A stretch of 64,000 nucleotides of DNA from Prostheceraeus crozeri (GCA_907163375.1 CAJQUW010016954.1:62001-126000); one strand, 5' to 3'. Counted from the stretch's first letter, positions 21,495 through 33,904 are shown. Notes: a model not told the origin generated them from the sequence alone. Numbers and translations: made by a program.

Positions 21495-22345
21495 CTAGAG
21501 TATATTTTATTCCACAACGATGAAGGATGAATAAACAGCTTTCTTTCATTCCAACTGTACGGATAGATCGCATAGCTTTACCTTATATAATGAATAGCCT
21601 ATAGCTTTATAAGGAAGCAACCAGTTGACCAACACTAAGCCGAGCCAAGCCACCAGCATCAGCCGCCTTCCGTATGGACCTGCAATGGTACACCAAAAAC
21701 ACTGCTCAGTACTTGAACCTGAACAGAATGGCTATGCGAACCACCGCTATTCAGGTCACCCTTGTCATCTCTGCCATATGAGAGCGTGCATTTTCAGCAT
21801 TGGATTTCTAATAAAAATAAGTAGTCACTCTCGGAGTCCAGTGAGTCCTGATAAACAGCTTTTCATTACTTCGGTCACATATAATGACTGAATATTAAAT
21901 CCAAATCAAATTGATTTTTAAATTATTCAATCTGGTGTAGCCTTCTATAGTAAACTATTATTGCTTTGCATTGAACTGTGTTAAAAATGATTTGATCGAA
22001 AAATAAATTTCGTGTTACCTTCGTATTCGACTGCGACGGTTTGGACTTCGCATTTGTGTCGCATTCAGGGTAAATTCCGGAGGCCTGCAGACCACTTGCC
22101 TTTATCATTTCCAAGTTCAACTTTTTTTATAAAAAATATTGCATTGCATCTATTGAATTCTTTCTATTGTTTAATCACTATACATGTACATTGCGACTTC
22201 TTACAGATATTTACATCATTGATATTCATCTATAGTTCATTCATCATTACTTACAAATATTATTTGTTATTGTTGTCTTTTCTCTCATTTATGTATTCGC
22301 TGATCCATTATTTCGTTTGCTGCACAACTCACTTTTTTCTGAAAT
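21495..22345. other. Gene-free stretch
   Basis: Nothing supported beyond short shadow frames. Confidence 0.45.
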
Positions 22346-22726
22346 ATATAGGCCATAGGCCAGAGGCACACAGAATAAGTCATAAGCCATCGTTCTCAAG
22401 TTGCGTCACGATCCTTCATAGGCCACAAGTCATAATTCATAAACCATGAGTAATAAGCAATAAGCCATAAGTAGGGCAACCAAATTTTAACCTGAAATGA
22501 CCTAAATTTTAACCTATTTCAACTCATCCTCTGCAGCCTATCTGCAGCTTTGCTGCATGCATGAGGTTACGGCTGACATCAATTGAATTGAGTGGTAGAC
22601 CGAGACTGACGTCATGACGGCATAGGGAAAACAAGTTCCCACTAATTCCTGGAGAGAATTAGCGCACGAACATCATGAGAAACAAAAGAGCAATAGACAA
22701 TTACGATGAAAGTGAATGATAAGGTC

Positions 22727-22840
22727 ATAATTTCAATGAAACTTAATTCAGTCTGCCTCACGGCCTTATGGGTATAGAGAAAACACACAGAGTGTCGGGA
22801 GTGCCGTGAGGCAGACTGAATTAAGTTTCATTGGAATTAT
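22727..22840. repeat. Long hairpin, 38-bp arms with one mismatch
   Basis: The arms are 22,727 to 22,764 and 22,803 to 22,840, with a 38-base loop. The arms read AATGAAACTTAATTCAGTCT and onward to CTGCCTCACGGC. Only one position fails to pair. Such a stem could be read as a precursor for small RNAs or be a tiny foldback element nested in the larger TIR element. Confidence 0.85.
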
Positions 22841-23109
22841 AATTTACTTTGGGTATGGCCAACAATTTTAATTCAATTATCAAGTCAACCAGAGAGTATG
22901 TGGGACGACACAGAATACATAAGAATCAATCTAACGCCTGCATTTTAAGGTTAAAATTATTTACCTCATCCATGAATTTTAACCGCTTGAACTTTTAAAC
23001 TTTATGGTTGACCTAGCCATAAGTCATTTTGACAATATTTTTCTCATGATAGATAATACAGGCAGGTAGAAGAAAATTAATGATACTTTTATCATTTTTG
23101 CAAGAGCAT

Positions 23110-23455
23110 AAAGAATGACGCGCTATATCCCTACGTCGGTCCTATCCTGCAATTGCTGTAAAAACGAAATTGCCGTCCGTCGAGATCTTCTGAGTAAGTC
23201 GCTTTTCACCAAGATCTCTAAAGCAAATAGTCACTGTCCTCACTCGCGGATCCCACTCAAGCTACGAAGCCAATATACGGTCAACCTGTGTCGTACTCTA
23301 AAGAGAAAGAAGACTTTCTTTCCTTTCACTACATCTCTCCTTAACGCCGAGCTGCGTAGACAAATATCTTATTAATTTATGTAAAGATGACTTTGTATTT
23401 CTTTGATTACCATTTTTGAAAAATATACGCTTATTATTATTATTATTATTGAAGA
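23110..23455 (+). mobile_element. Non-LTR retrotransposon 3' end with (ATT)n tail
   Basis: The frame at 23,115 to 23,375 contains AVRRDLLSKSLFTKISK and then CRTLKRKKTFFPFTTSLLN. This resembles the C-terminal tail of LINE reverse transcriptases, where a R-RDLL-LF-KI block precedes an R-FIP-N block. It ends in TTATTATTATTATTATTATT at 23,430 to 23,451, a typical LINE 3' microsatellite. It is strongly 5'-truncated and lies inside the TIR element at 22,351 to 23,645. The clade is not determined. Confidence 0.5.
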
Positions 23456-23649
23456 TCATCACCCAAGGATTCGCAACCGGTTAACGGCTTATGGCTGATG
23501 GCTAATGACTTATGGCTTTTCCTGTGTGCCCGCACACTCAAAAGCGGTTTATGACTTATTCTATATTCCAGTTCTCATTGAACCTTAAGTGTTGGAACTC
23601 CATTTGCAGCTTATGGTTTAAAGTTTATCGTGTGTGCCTCCGGCCATAC

Positions 23650-25450
23650 TGTGTTGTGCATGTTATGATTTTATTGACACGGAGTTCTTTTGATAGTTTA
23701 CTTTGCACTGTGCAGTAAATTCTCCTGTTTTTTATCCGGCTCTAACACAGTTGTGACTTGCCGTCTGAATATGATTCAACATTGACAGTTGATTTTCTGT
23801 GTGAATACATGACCCCTGCAAAGTTAGACAGCATTAAAAATTGCATAACTCCTCCATTTCTTTTTTGCCTGTAGCACACTCGGCATCGATAGCGAAACGA
23901 CTGTCAATTTCAATTTTAACAAATTTAGTGTCCAATAAAATTGCATATGCTTCTTCTTTGCGACATGCCTGATTTTTGAATGGAATTGAATTCATCACTG
24001 ATCGTGTTGAATTTCATTATTTTTGAAATATAGTCCCGACTTCAGCATAACTTAACATTCAGAGATGGACAAGATCTTTTTTCCTAATCTCCCGAATTAC
24101 AGACGAACACAATCGAAAAATTAAGTATTGCTTCGAAAAAGCGAGATGAATTACCGAACCTGATTTGTAGTCAGCGAATAAGTAAGTGCTATAATTTGCT
24201 CTTTTAAGCCAACCTTCAGCACGAAATTGTTTGCACTCTGCATACAGCAAATTCTCGAAGTCTCTAATACCCAGTTTTGCTACAGGCCTTTGATACTTTG
24301 TTGAATAGCAATGGATTCAACGTCAAAGCCCTGAGAGCCGGGATCCTGACATAGTGCATGTCAACGTCAAGTGTCGATAAGGGGCACTAAATGGACATCC
24401 ACATCTCAAGTTGCACTTCTATGTCACTACTTACGTCATCTGTGATTTTTGATAATACTTGTACGTACAAAAGCAACGGAGAAATTCCTCATTTTAAATC
24501 CTAAAGTTTAGGATTCAGAAACTGAAATTGAGAGAAATGTTCATTTTACAATCAAGTAGGTGCAAGTTGTTTGCTGCTAAATGTTGTAAGCAGCAGTCAG
24601 ATAAAGAAGAAACGCGCAGCAGTATTGCATTGAATTTGAAGTATTTGCGTGATTTAAAGCAAACATGTGCATAGGAATTACGTGAGACGTAAATTCACCA
24701 CTGCTACTGTTGTCTTTTGGCGGCATGGTGCTTGAGGCTCTCCTCATCTATAGACTGTAGCTGGTCTGTCATAGATTATTTTCATTTTTATGGATATATC
24801 ACATCGTTTATGAAAAATTCTGATTTGTTCCTAAATCTTTTTCATATCAGCAAACATTTTTCAGCAACTCACCTTTGCGTTCCGAATATTCATTTTCTTC
24901 TGCTTTTATCTGAAAAACGATGACAAAAGTCATAATAAACATGAAGTGCAATTCCCAGCTGCAAAGCCAAGATGATTATAAAATATTTTAAAAGGACAGT
25001 TGAAAGGACAACTTCTTGCTGAAGTTGAGAGCAACTTCCAAATATAAACAACAAATTTGGTTAAATTTACCAAAGCATTGAAGCTCCACTACTGATCGAT
25101 TGGATGCACAAATCACCATCTACCATGTAATTACTATGCAAGACGAATTACCAATATATATTCTGCTGGCATAGTAGGTGCATATTGTAGACACATTCAA
25201 CTTCATGTGGTACATGCATTTATCAGCTGGGGATGCGTTCTCATTTTGAATGTACCTGTACAAATCTTAACGGTATACACAACTATCTCTGATGTTTGTG
25301 AATTTTGAAAACCTCCATTGTGTAGCAATTTCTTTTTATATAAACGCAGTATTGGTAGTGGGTGAGAATGTATAATTATACGAAGATTGCGTACAACTGA
25401 ATTAACAACAATGAAATTAAATAGACGATAGATCAAATTGCCATGCAAAA
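23650..25450. other. Gene-free stretch
   Basis: No supported coding region, RNA gene or repeat. Confidence 0.5.
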
Positions 25451-25455
25451 GATAT

Positions 25456-25527
25456 GCGACTGGCAGGATTCGAGCCTACGACCAAGGGTAGCTAGACCTC
25501 TGCTGTACCAACTGAGCTACGAACCAC
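25456..25527 (-). pseudogene. tRNA-derived sequence (tRNA pseudogene or SINE head)
   Basis: On the minus strand, TAGCTCAGTTGGTACAGC matches a tRNA D-arm (A box) and GTAGGCTCGAATCCTGC forms a five-pair T-stem with a seven-base loop (B box) at the right distance. The acceptor ends do not pair and no good anticodon stem forms, so it is not a working tRNA. The flanks repeat TATGCGACTG on both sides (25,453 and 25,529), and a second GGCAGAATCAAACC T-arm-like piece follows. Confidence 0.5.
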
Positions 25528-25534
25528 TTATGCG

Positions 25535-28500
25535 ACTGTGTCAATTGGCAGAATCAAACCTTCACCACCACCAGAATATAATACAGTTTGTGTTAAGGAT
25601 AGACATATAGGCTAGCAAGCGTGCATTCTTCTCACTCTTCCCCCGTTACTATGTTTTAGGAAAACATACATACATTGAACTTATATCACTTGCAAGCAAT
25701 CTATGACTGACAATGAAACTGAGAGTTGCGACAATGTAATTGTAATGTACAAATGATGCATGAAAAACTGATTAAATCTCAACTAAAACATAGAGGTGAC
25801 CCGCCAATTTTTATACACAAAAATATTGGCCCTCAATAAAATCAGGCTGCGCACCACTGCTCTGGCGCCATAATTTTGGCATGATATATCTTCAGGGCAA
25901 AAGTCATGTAACCACATACCTAAACCTATAAATAATAACACATCTGGATTCAGCAAGCACCTTTGTAAGGTAAACAAAAAATATGGATAAAATTTTAGCT
26001 CAAACTTTGAGCATCTAACCACATTCTTGCAAATACTGCACATCAAAGTTGCTTTTAGCACTTGATACAACGAGATAGAAGGCGATATGAAAACAGATCA
26101 TGCCACAAATTATGGGGCTGGAGTTAAAAGTTCTCGCATAGTTGGAGTAAACACAACAAACTGACATTTTGGTTGAAAACTTCAATTTTCCTTCAATTGA
26201 CATGTCTTTTTCTTTGAATAATCTGCAGAAACTCGTCCTGGCCGTGGGACTATAGGTATATTTCTATGTTTCCACAGTATTCGTTACAATGATTCAAATT
26301 TTATGTAGCATATACAAATGTGTATTAAAGCTTCTTGTGTTCAAAACGAGCCCTTATTGAGACTGGACAAAAGGCATCCGGCTATTTGATAATTTCAATG
26401 AATTTTGTAACTTTTTATATAAAAATTGTCTTGTAACGATTTTATATCATGTATTGAATAATAACTTAAGCGTATCTGTTAACAATTATCATTTTTTGAC
26501 TTTCAATTGTTAGCAAAAAGAATAAATATTTTTCATATCACATGATGTAGTAATTAACTATTTAAAGCCATCGATGGTTATATTGAGATTTTCATTATGT
26601 TGACACAATGTGATTGATAACACGATAAGCACAACTATTTTTGTTTTCCTTTCATGCAAGTATCTGACATCAAAGTCAATCAATATTTTATAGCTTAATT
26701 CGGGCTGACCTCGACCTGGATTAAAATCTAATCGAGGTTGCATCACTGATTTGAACAATTAGATGAGGCAGTCCTGATGAGGACTGATGGCGTTCTCCAT
26801 TCCGTAGTTTTACAAATGCAATACTGTTGTAACCATTGAATTGACCAGTTCTTAAATGATGGAGCATAAAATGACAGATATAGAAATTAATTATGGAAAA
26901 TAATAAAGAACAATAGATGAATTGCTGAGATGAAATTGAAATTCGCTAGTTTGGCAAATACTCCTATTTTTTGAAAATTTTATCACGATTTCGAACACGA
27001 AAACTTCTAGAGCTATAATAGCGTTGATTTTGTCAGGCTGTAGTGAGTGATTGTCTAACCTCATTGTTGACTGGATTATGATGGCTAAAACATCGTCAAC
27101 GGAAAGCGAATTCTGTACATACTAGTTCTGATTCAAGCCGTTCACGGCTACCCCTCATGCTAAACTAAGCAACGTTTCTGCGGTATGGGGGGGGATTCCG
27201 TCGTCTATAACTAGACAGTATACTTTAAAATACCAAATTATTTTACAGATGAGGATTTGTTTTACACATCTTAAATCTGGTAAATCCAGTGCCAGCCGAA
27301 AATATCAAATATTTCATCATGCCATCTGTAGCAAAATGCAATTTCTCATTATCACTTATTTATTGAACTGATTCTATACTTCCCAAACTTCACATCCACC
27401 TTAAATAGTTCTGAAGAACGATGTGTATTTGCAGAAAAAAGCTGATATATTCGTTGACTTAACTCACTGTGGCCACTAAGCACAGATATGTCGTGATCTG
27501 CTTTCAGAAACATATGTAGAGAATGGTGGAGGAAATTAGAATTAGTAAACTATTAGGAAAAGAACATAGTTATCAGGGAAGAGTCCCGCTCGCCGCCATG
27601 AACTTTATCAGAAAAGGGCAAGTGTGCTCGCTGAGAGATTGAGAGAGAAGTAGCCTACTCTTTGCTTGTAATTCAAAGTGGAAAAGAAGACTTATATTTC
27701 AGTGACACTTACGTCACCTTATAAGTTAAGACTTCAAGATCACGTCACAGAATCAGAAGATCAGTGATAAATGAGCGTGCGGTAAAGTAAAATGCTCATA
27801 CTAATCAGCAAAACACATTGCCACTAAGAATGTCTTGAGCTGAGACTCAAAGGAATTCAGATCGAAGGATCGACCGGGTACTTGGGCACGGGTACGGGCA
27901 CGGATGCGGAGCAAGCACGGACACGGGAACGGCATTCGAAACCAGTTTAACCGTGTTCGATGGCCGTATCTGACAAACGTATGGCTTCACTACATTTACT
28001 ATTATATACATAGTAGATTGTAGTAATTTACCTGTCAAGATAATGTTTACCTGTTCTAGTTATTCTTACATAGAACAAAATGAGTGTTAAACATGATTAG
28101 AAGTTTAATGAAGCTCTATTCCTTAAAAATGACCATTTGAATTTCACTTAGAACCCGCTGAAAATCTATCTCTAATTGGACATGTAATCTTAATCAGGGA
28201 AGGCCCTGACGCAAATTGATGATGAAAGTGAGTTTCATTGGGTCAATTAAAATTTAGGAAGTATATATTGGAGGCTAGAATAGGAAGCGCAACCAAAATT
28301 TCGGTAATCGCTAGAAAACTCAGATGACTGATCAGAGCATTAGTCAAAAACTGATAACGGACAGCCTAGCACCGGGTCCATGGTCATGAACTGTTTGCTT
28401 ACATAGCTAACAGGAAGTGGATACGGATCGGGTCTAGTGCTAAGACAAGCACCAGAGCACGGGCACGGTCCCGTTAGAAATTCAAACAACTACCCGGGCA

Positions 28501-28785
28501 CGAGTACCGCTACAAAATCAAGCACGATTGATCTATTTATATAATTGATGCAGCGGATATTAGAATTTTAAGAGTTCCACACCCATGAACGTCCTACGAG
28601 GGTTTAAAGTCTCGTAAAAGGCACATTAACACAACATACATGTATGTTTGAGGATCGAAGAATGAACCAGTGATCAGATTCTTAAATTTTGAAAAATTCG
28701 TGCATCTTGAAAATTTTCGTACATCATTTCTGCGGTTGTCAATAATGCATTTTTCAATCATTTTCACCCTACCCATCTGAATTAA
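25535..28785. other. No gene; two GGGCACGGGTAC-type low-complexity blocks
   Basis: GGGTACTTGGGCACGGGTAC and related hexamers fill 27,875 to 27,932. Similar GAGCACGGGCACGGTCCC and CCCGGGCACGAGTACC blocks lie at 28,450 to 28,510. The rest has no recognisable feature. Confidence 0.5.
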
Positions 28786-28799
28786 ATACTCTCATGTAT

Positions 28800-29467
28800 T
28801 TAGAAAGACGCGCTGGAGATTAATCGAAACCTACATTCTTCCGCATTTCGATTATGCTTCACCGTTGTTGATTTTTGCTAGCCGCACATCGAAAAGAAAA
28901 CTGGAAGCAATGTATGAAAGATGTTTCGAATTACGACGATGGACCATCGTTCCCCTCTATCAGAACTTCAGGCCTCCTTGAATGCCCTTAATTTGAATGA
29001 GCGCTTTCACCAAAGTCTTTACAGGTTCATGAAGTCAGTTGAAGCAACCTTATTGAGAAGTAAAACAGTGGATGAAAGGGAAATTGCCAAAATTTGCCAA
29101 ACTGACCGAGGATATGCTCCAGTCGTCTTTCTGAGTATGTTTCCACCATCACCATCGGAATCGCATCGAAGCGTGTTCATTTAACCTGGATGTCAAACAA
29201 AGAGAAGCGGTCTTTATACATTGAGATACTTTGGGCCCAGTTTTTGGAACAAGCTGCCTGTGGAAACTCGAAGTTGTTCGCATAAATCTTCTGCAGCAAT
29301 ACAAGCAATAAAAGGATTCCTGAGACTGCAAAGTTGACTTTTACATGCCTAATTATTCATCTCATCTGACTTTTATACCTGTTACATGTAGTTACACAAT
29401 AGTATTTGTACGTAGTCACATGCATGCATCATGCCGTGAATAAATACTTTCTTTCTTTCTTTCTTTT
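28800..29467 (+). mobile_element. Non-LTR retrotransposon 3' fragment with (TTTC)n tail
   Basis: RLIETYILPHFDYASPLLIF at about 28,820 is the conserved block after the LINE reverse-transcriptase palm. Near 29,230, LRYFGPSFWNKLPVETRS is the classic C-terminal RSFGP-WN-LP motif, and it is followed by a short FLRLQS end. AATAAATACTTTCTTTCTTT at 29,440 onward is the 3' tail. The frames are interrupted and the 5' part is missing. It is CR1/RTE-like in broad terms, and the clade is not fixed. Confidence 0.7.
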
Positions 29468-29526
29468 ACATGCATGTACATGTTAATTTCAGAGGCAAGA
29501 TCTTAGAATGAACAATGTGATCCATT

Positions 29527-31240
29527 TTTGGGGCCATTACGGTTTTTGCCAGTAAGTGGTCAAAACCCGGTAAAAACCGGCAAAAACTGGCAAAAACCGG
29601 CTAAAAGTAAAATTCCGAAAAATCAGTCTATTTCTTCACGAAATGATCGACAGCAAGTTGGGGTTTGAGGATTACGATGCATGCGGGTTTGCAGCTTGTA
29701 ACTCTGATCTTCTAAAACATGACATTTATTCTGTGATAGAACCACATGTTGTGCTTTCATCAAGAACGACATGCAACGTTGTCTTTGTTTACGATTGCAC
29801 TGCCCTTTTCTTGTGTTTTTATAACAACTGTAAACTTCAGCAACATTTCGGTCCATTAGTTCATGTAACAGAAGCTGTTAGATACTTCCGAAATTATCAT
29901 CAAATGAATGAAAAAAATGAAAATAAATATATGAATAAAACTGGTCTGTACATAGAATATAAATCAAGCAAACCACTTTCATGTGGACCAGCTTCAATGA
30001 TCCCACTGTCATTATTCTGTATTGAATGTTCAGCAAGAATATAGTGTGTTTTTTAATAGTAGCTTTGGCTTCATCTGATCTATAGATTTGAACCCAGGTC
30101 TCATGAGCGCAGAGAGAATACTATCAAAAAGCGTCTGCACCGGAAAATCTGAGCTCCCAAATCAAACAATGTGCAGCAGTCATTTAGAATGCATTTCTAC
30201 ATTTTTTAGAAACGTACTAATGCTTGTGACTGGAGCAGAAGAACAAATAATGATTAAATAACAGTTCGCAGCAGGATAAAGTGACTATTGATAAAGTGAA
30301 GTATAGTGTATGTCTGAACAGCTTCAGTTATGATCTCAACAAAAGAACTTTTCCAGTAAGCTGCAAAATTGATCTTGTCAATTGAATCTGAGAGTGACAA
30401 ACAATTTTGACATTATTGTGATATTCAAGTCTGTTCAATGTTCTTGAAATTTCCATATTTTGAGCTCAAATCAAAACTTTAATTTCGGTATTAAATTAAT
30501 TTAACACCACCTTATCCTCTAAATACCATGACAAAATTACCAGGGTAAATTACCATGACATGAAAAATGTTGAAGGACAATATTTTTCATCTAGTCCATC
30601 TGGCAGTGCAGAATAAATTTCATAGTAATATTCATAGTAGGACATTTGCCACAGATTTAGAAGACAAGCTATTCTATGAGATCAGCAGGGAAGTTAATCG
30701 TAGAAATCCGAGGCCAGATTTCTACATTTTCTTTCCCTTCTAGCTTCATGGAATTTTATCCTGTTTTCGATATAGAGCCAAGTGATTTCATTCCAGCAGC
30801 ATGGACGTTGCATCTCACAATGAATGAAATTTGTAAGGCAACAAAATGCGTGCACACTTAGAAGAATGCGCAACAGCTTTATAGCAATATTTTTTATAAT
30901 AATTCATATTCTTACACCTATACTTGGAACATATTCTTGATTGAAATATGATATTGATAAGCTTTGAATTGTGAAAATACAGGCCTAAATGTCTATTGAA
31001 TGATGAAAAAGTAAAGTGAACTTATTGCGACTAACGTTCATCAATAAAGTAAGGAGTGACAATGATCCCTTATATTGTATGTACCCAAAGAAACTTGGGT
31101 AGTAATGCTAGAAACAAATTTCAACCAGCTTTTTGCCAGTTTTAGTCAAAAATGGTGACAAAATATGGTGGTTTTTACCAGGTTTTTAACGGTTTTTGAC
31201 AGGTGGTAAAAACCAGGGTGGTTTTTACCGGCCAACCCTG
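29527..31240. mobile_element. Probable hAT-like non-autonomous element; left end degenerate
   Basis: The right end, read inward, is CAGGGTTGGCCGGTAAAAAC, a form typical of hAT TIRs. It abuts TCCCTAGC, a possible 8-base target duplication. GGTTTTTACC and GGTTTTTGAC units crowd 31,130 to 31,240. The inverted forms GGTAAAAACCGGCAAAAACT crowd 29,560 to 29,610, so the two ends mirror each other. The exact left terminus is not clear. No transposase is recognised in between. Confidence 0.5.
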
Positions 31241-31957
31241 TCCCTAGCCCCTAACACTGGTGTATTCTGGATGTCATCCATTAACTGACCACATAGACGT
31301 TATCCAGATAGACGTTACTACGAATCATCTCGACACATCAGATCGAACCTGTATCGTTTCAGAAAATAATTTTGATTATTCACTCAACCAATGCACAAAA
31401 AGTTGCATACAATTCCACGAGGCATCAAATGCACGAGTACGTAGGATGAATGCTTTTGACGCCATTTAGGTGTATGTAGGCCTAACCATTTCAATGGAAA
31501 AATATTCACATCCAGAGCAGTCGTGCTGCGATCTTCATTGCATGTTGAAAGACATAGGGATTTCACCATTCTACTCATGGTACAAAAGGAATGCATGCGA
31601 ATACCCAAATACAGGTGTAGGAGTTGAAACGAATACCTGCACTTGTTTTCAAATTATTTAAAAACAGATCCCTCGCCATGGATGCTGTTTATTCGGATGT
31701 TACTCGCTCATGCCAAGAAAAAAACGGTTATTCATCGTCACAAATTGCACGGACTTTTAGGGTACCGCAAGTAACTGTTACAATTTGTACATTTCTATAT
31801 GTTATCGTTGTATCACGTCTATACCAGAACGGTGGGGCCTAGAAAATATTCCATGAGAGAAAACAATATATTGTTCAACAATATTTCGCGTACACATAGT
31901 GATCAATTAATATTACTGCACATAATGACTAGATTACAGTATCTAATGCTTCATTAT

Positions 31958-32967
31958 CAGGGGTCTCACTCCAAAATTTTGGATTTTTTGCCCCTTATTT
32001 TTCTTCTAAAATGGAGAAAACTAAATGACTTGAGTGAAGTGATGTCAACTTGACTTGATGGTGCGTAGTGCACCATGAACTATTCACCACGATACAATCG
32101 ACCTTTTTCTTTTCAGGATGCAGTCCTTATGTGATACTTATACGATTTTTCGAGTACCTATCGTCCACTGAAAACATTCGTCTTAGGTTAAATAGTCCTT
32201 AATTGCAAGTTATTTTCCCAGTAACGTTTTAGCATTGACCTAGCTACGGAAGTCAAATGCAAGACGAGTTAAATTGTTGAACCTAAGTATAAATGCTATT
32301 TAAGCCATTCTACATCAAAATACTCTGATCACATGCGATATTAAAAATCTGTATTATTAGATGCAAAATCAACAAAATATCAACGAACAAATGTAACAAT
32401 TTAAAATTTGAAAGAATATAAAATTTTAAACAACTTCATGTCTTTCAAAGTCCAAACAATTCCAAAATCTAAAAAACTATTTTAATAAAAGTCAGAATTT
32501 CTAGTCTTAAGGTTTCGGACGCTTAGCCTGGAATTCAGGCTGAGAAAGCATTTCATTCGCTCTTTTCCTGGCTTCAATGGCAATCGGAAGTTTCGAACAA
32601 TCGAGACAAGAACATTGCACAGTTCAAACGTAATGTGATAGCTCCGCAGATTAAAAAGGATCAAGTTTAGTAGCAGTTTGTTATGAATCCTTATCGAGAT
32701 TTGATGACGACAGAATCCGAAAATATCGAAGTAATCAGTGACTGAAATGAAAGCATGCAGCAAAATTACGTGCTGAATTTTGGATTGCTAGAAATTTTCA
32801 CTACACCATTTAAGAATTAGACCACAGAGATATCAATAAGAAAATAATTACTGCTGATACTAGTAAAAATCCCAGATTTTTTGCCATTTTTTACCATTCT
32901 TTACTATTTTTTGCCACATTCTTAAATTTTTTGCTATTATTTGATTTTTTTCCGAGTGAGACCCCTG
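31958..32967. mobile_element. hAT-like MITE with perfect 14-bp TIRs
   Basis: CAGGGGTCTCACTC at 31,958 is exactly inverted as GAGTGAGACCCCTG ending at 32,967. CATTAT borders both sides (31,952 to 31,957 and 32,968 to 32,973) as the target duplication. The CAGGG end is typical of hAT elements, though their duplications are usually 8 bases. T-rich TTTTTTGCCATT units sit inside the right end. No coding content. Confidence 0.75.
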
Positions 32968-33029
32968 CATTATGCATGAGTTAAATGATGTTAATTTCTT
33001 TTGTGCATCTTTGCCATGGCAGAGACACA

Positions 33030-33461
33030 CTATTCCACCGCCTTCCTCTTCAGAACGCTTTGTGTGACACGCTCCGCTTCCCTTTCTTTATTCTTACTGA
33101 GAAATTCCTGTTCTAACATAAGGCGATGAATTTCCTCCTCATTTTCCCTTGACCTTTTCTTCAAATCCTCCAATAATCGACGCTGCTCTGCTTGGACTGC
33201 CATCTTATCATTGATATCCTTTTCTTTATTCTCGAGGCTTTGCTTCAAATCCGATATTTCTTTGTTAGTTTTCTAGGCAGCTTGCACATCTACCAGAATG
33301 TCCATTTCAAGCTTCTTTTGTTGAGCAGCCTTTGCTGTTTTCTCCTCATCACGGAGTCTCTCAATGTACGATGCATGAGCATTCAAACATAGCTCTTTCA
33401 GAGACATAAATTTATAGCGAACATGACCCTGATTTCTTGCTGTTAGCAGCGATATCCGCAT
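33030..33461 (-). pseudogene. Coiled-coil protein fragment with one in-frame stop
   Basis: Family not recognised. The minus-strand frame from 33,461 reads MSLKELCLNAHASYIERLRD, then a long charged heptad-like region (KTAKAAQQKKLEMDILVDVQ, LENKEKDINDKMAVQAEQRR, ENEEEIHRLMLEQEFL), and ends at 33,030 after KRKAVE. A single TAG at about 33,270 divides an otherwise continuous frame of about 140 codons. The coiled coil runs almost the whole length. No intron is needed, so it may be a piece of a transposon protein or a retro-copied host gene. Confidence 0.5.
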
Positions 33462-33560
33462 AATTCCATGCTAGCAAATATGAGTTCTATTGATATGATT
33501 TTAGGCACTCTAACCCAGTTTGCGGATTCCCTCTGGCAAAAATAGGAATTTCACTGGGTA

Positions 33561-33662
33561 AGAATTCGTGCATTCCCATGCATAAAATTCGTGCATCCAT
33601 CTGAAATGTCGAGCATTCGTGCATACTTCCTAAAATTCGTGCAATGCGCGAATTCGTGCATG
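33561..33662 (+). repeat. Five copies of ATTCGTGCA(T/A) in 100 bases
   Basis: AATTCGTGCAT-type decamers occur at about 33,563, 33,587, 33,612, 33,634 and 33,651, unevenly spaced. A related AATTCGTGCATC lies at 28,695. The arrangement looks like a subterminal transposase-binding array without visible ends. Confidence 0.55.
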
Positions 33663-33904
33663 AATCCAACCACTGGACTGAACTGACTTGGTAGTTAAGT
33701 GACGCTTGCTATCTCACTTGACCCATTTGATAGTAAGCCAGAAAATTGGTCTTGACGGCAGCAAAAAAGGCAATGACTGTCAAGCGAAACAAAATGTGAA
33801 ATAGGCAACCATTGCAGGCGCTTTGGGATTGAGGCAAATTTCCCCAGACCGAAGATAAGGCGTGCTACAGTTTTCAAAGCAGATTATAGTGGTGCCGGTG
33901 CTCG

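Larger units (their letters stand above)
22351..23645. mobile_element. Foldback/TIR element with CCATAAG subterminal repeats
   Basis: The left end GGCCAGAGGCACACAGAATAA (from 22,358) is inverted at the right as TTATCGTGTGTGCCTCCGGC (ending 23,645). Just inside, degenerate CATAAGCCATAAGTCA units at 22,376 to 22,470 are mirrored by GGCTTATGGCTGATGGCTAA units at 23,485 to 23,520. The interior contains a long hairpin and a LINE tail, so the element has received at least one insertion. No transposase is seen. Confidence 0.6.

Noticed and set aside
25456-25527. Functional tRNA gene
   Set aside because: The acceptor stem does not pair and no credible anticodon stem and loop forms.
26770-26800. Hammerhead-ribozyme-like CTGATGAG
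   Set aside because: The GAAA core and the second and third stems are missing, so only the eight-base match remains.
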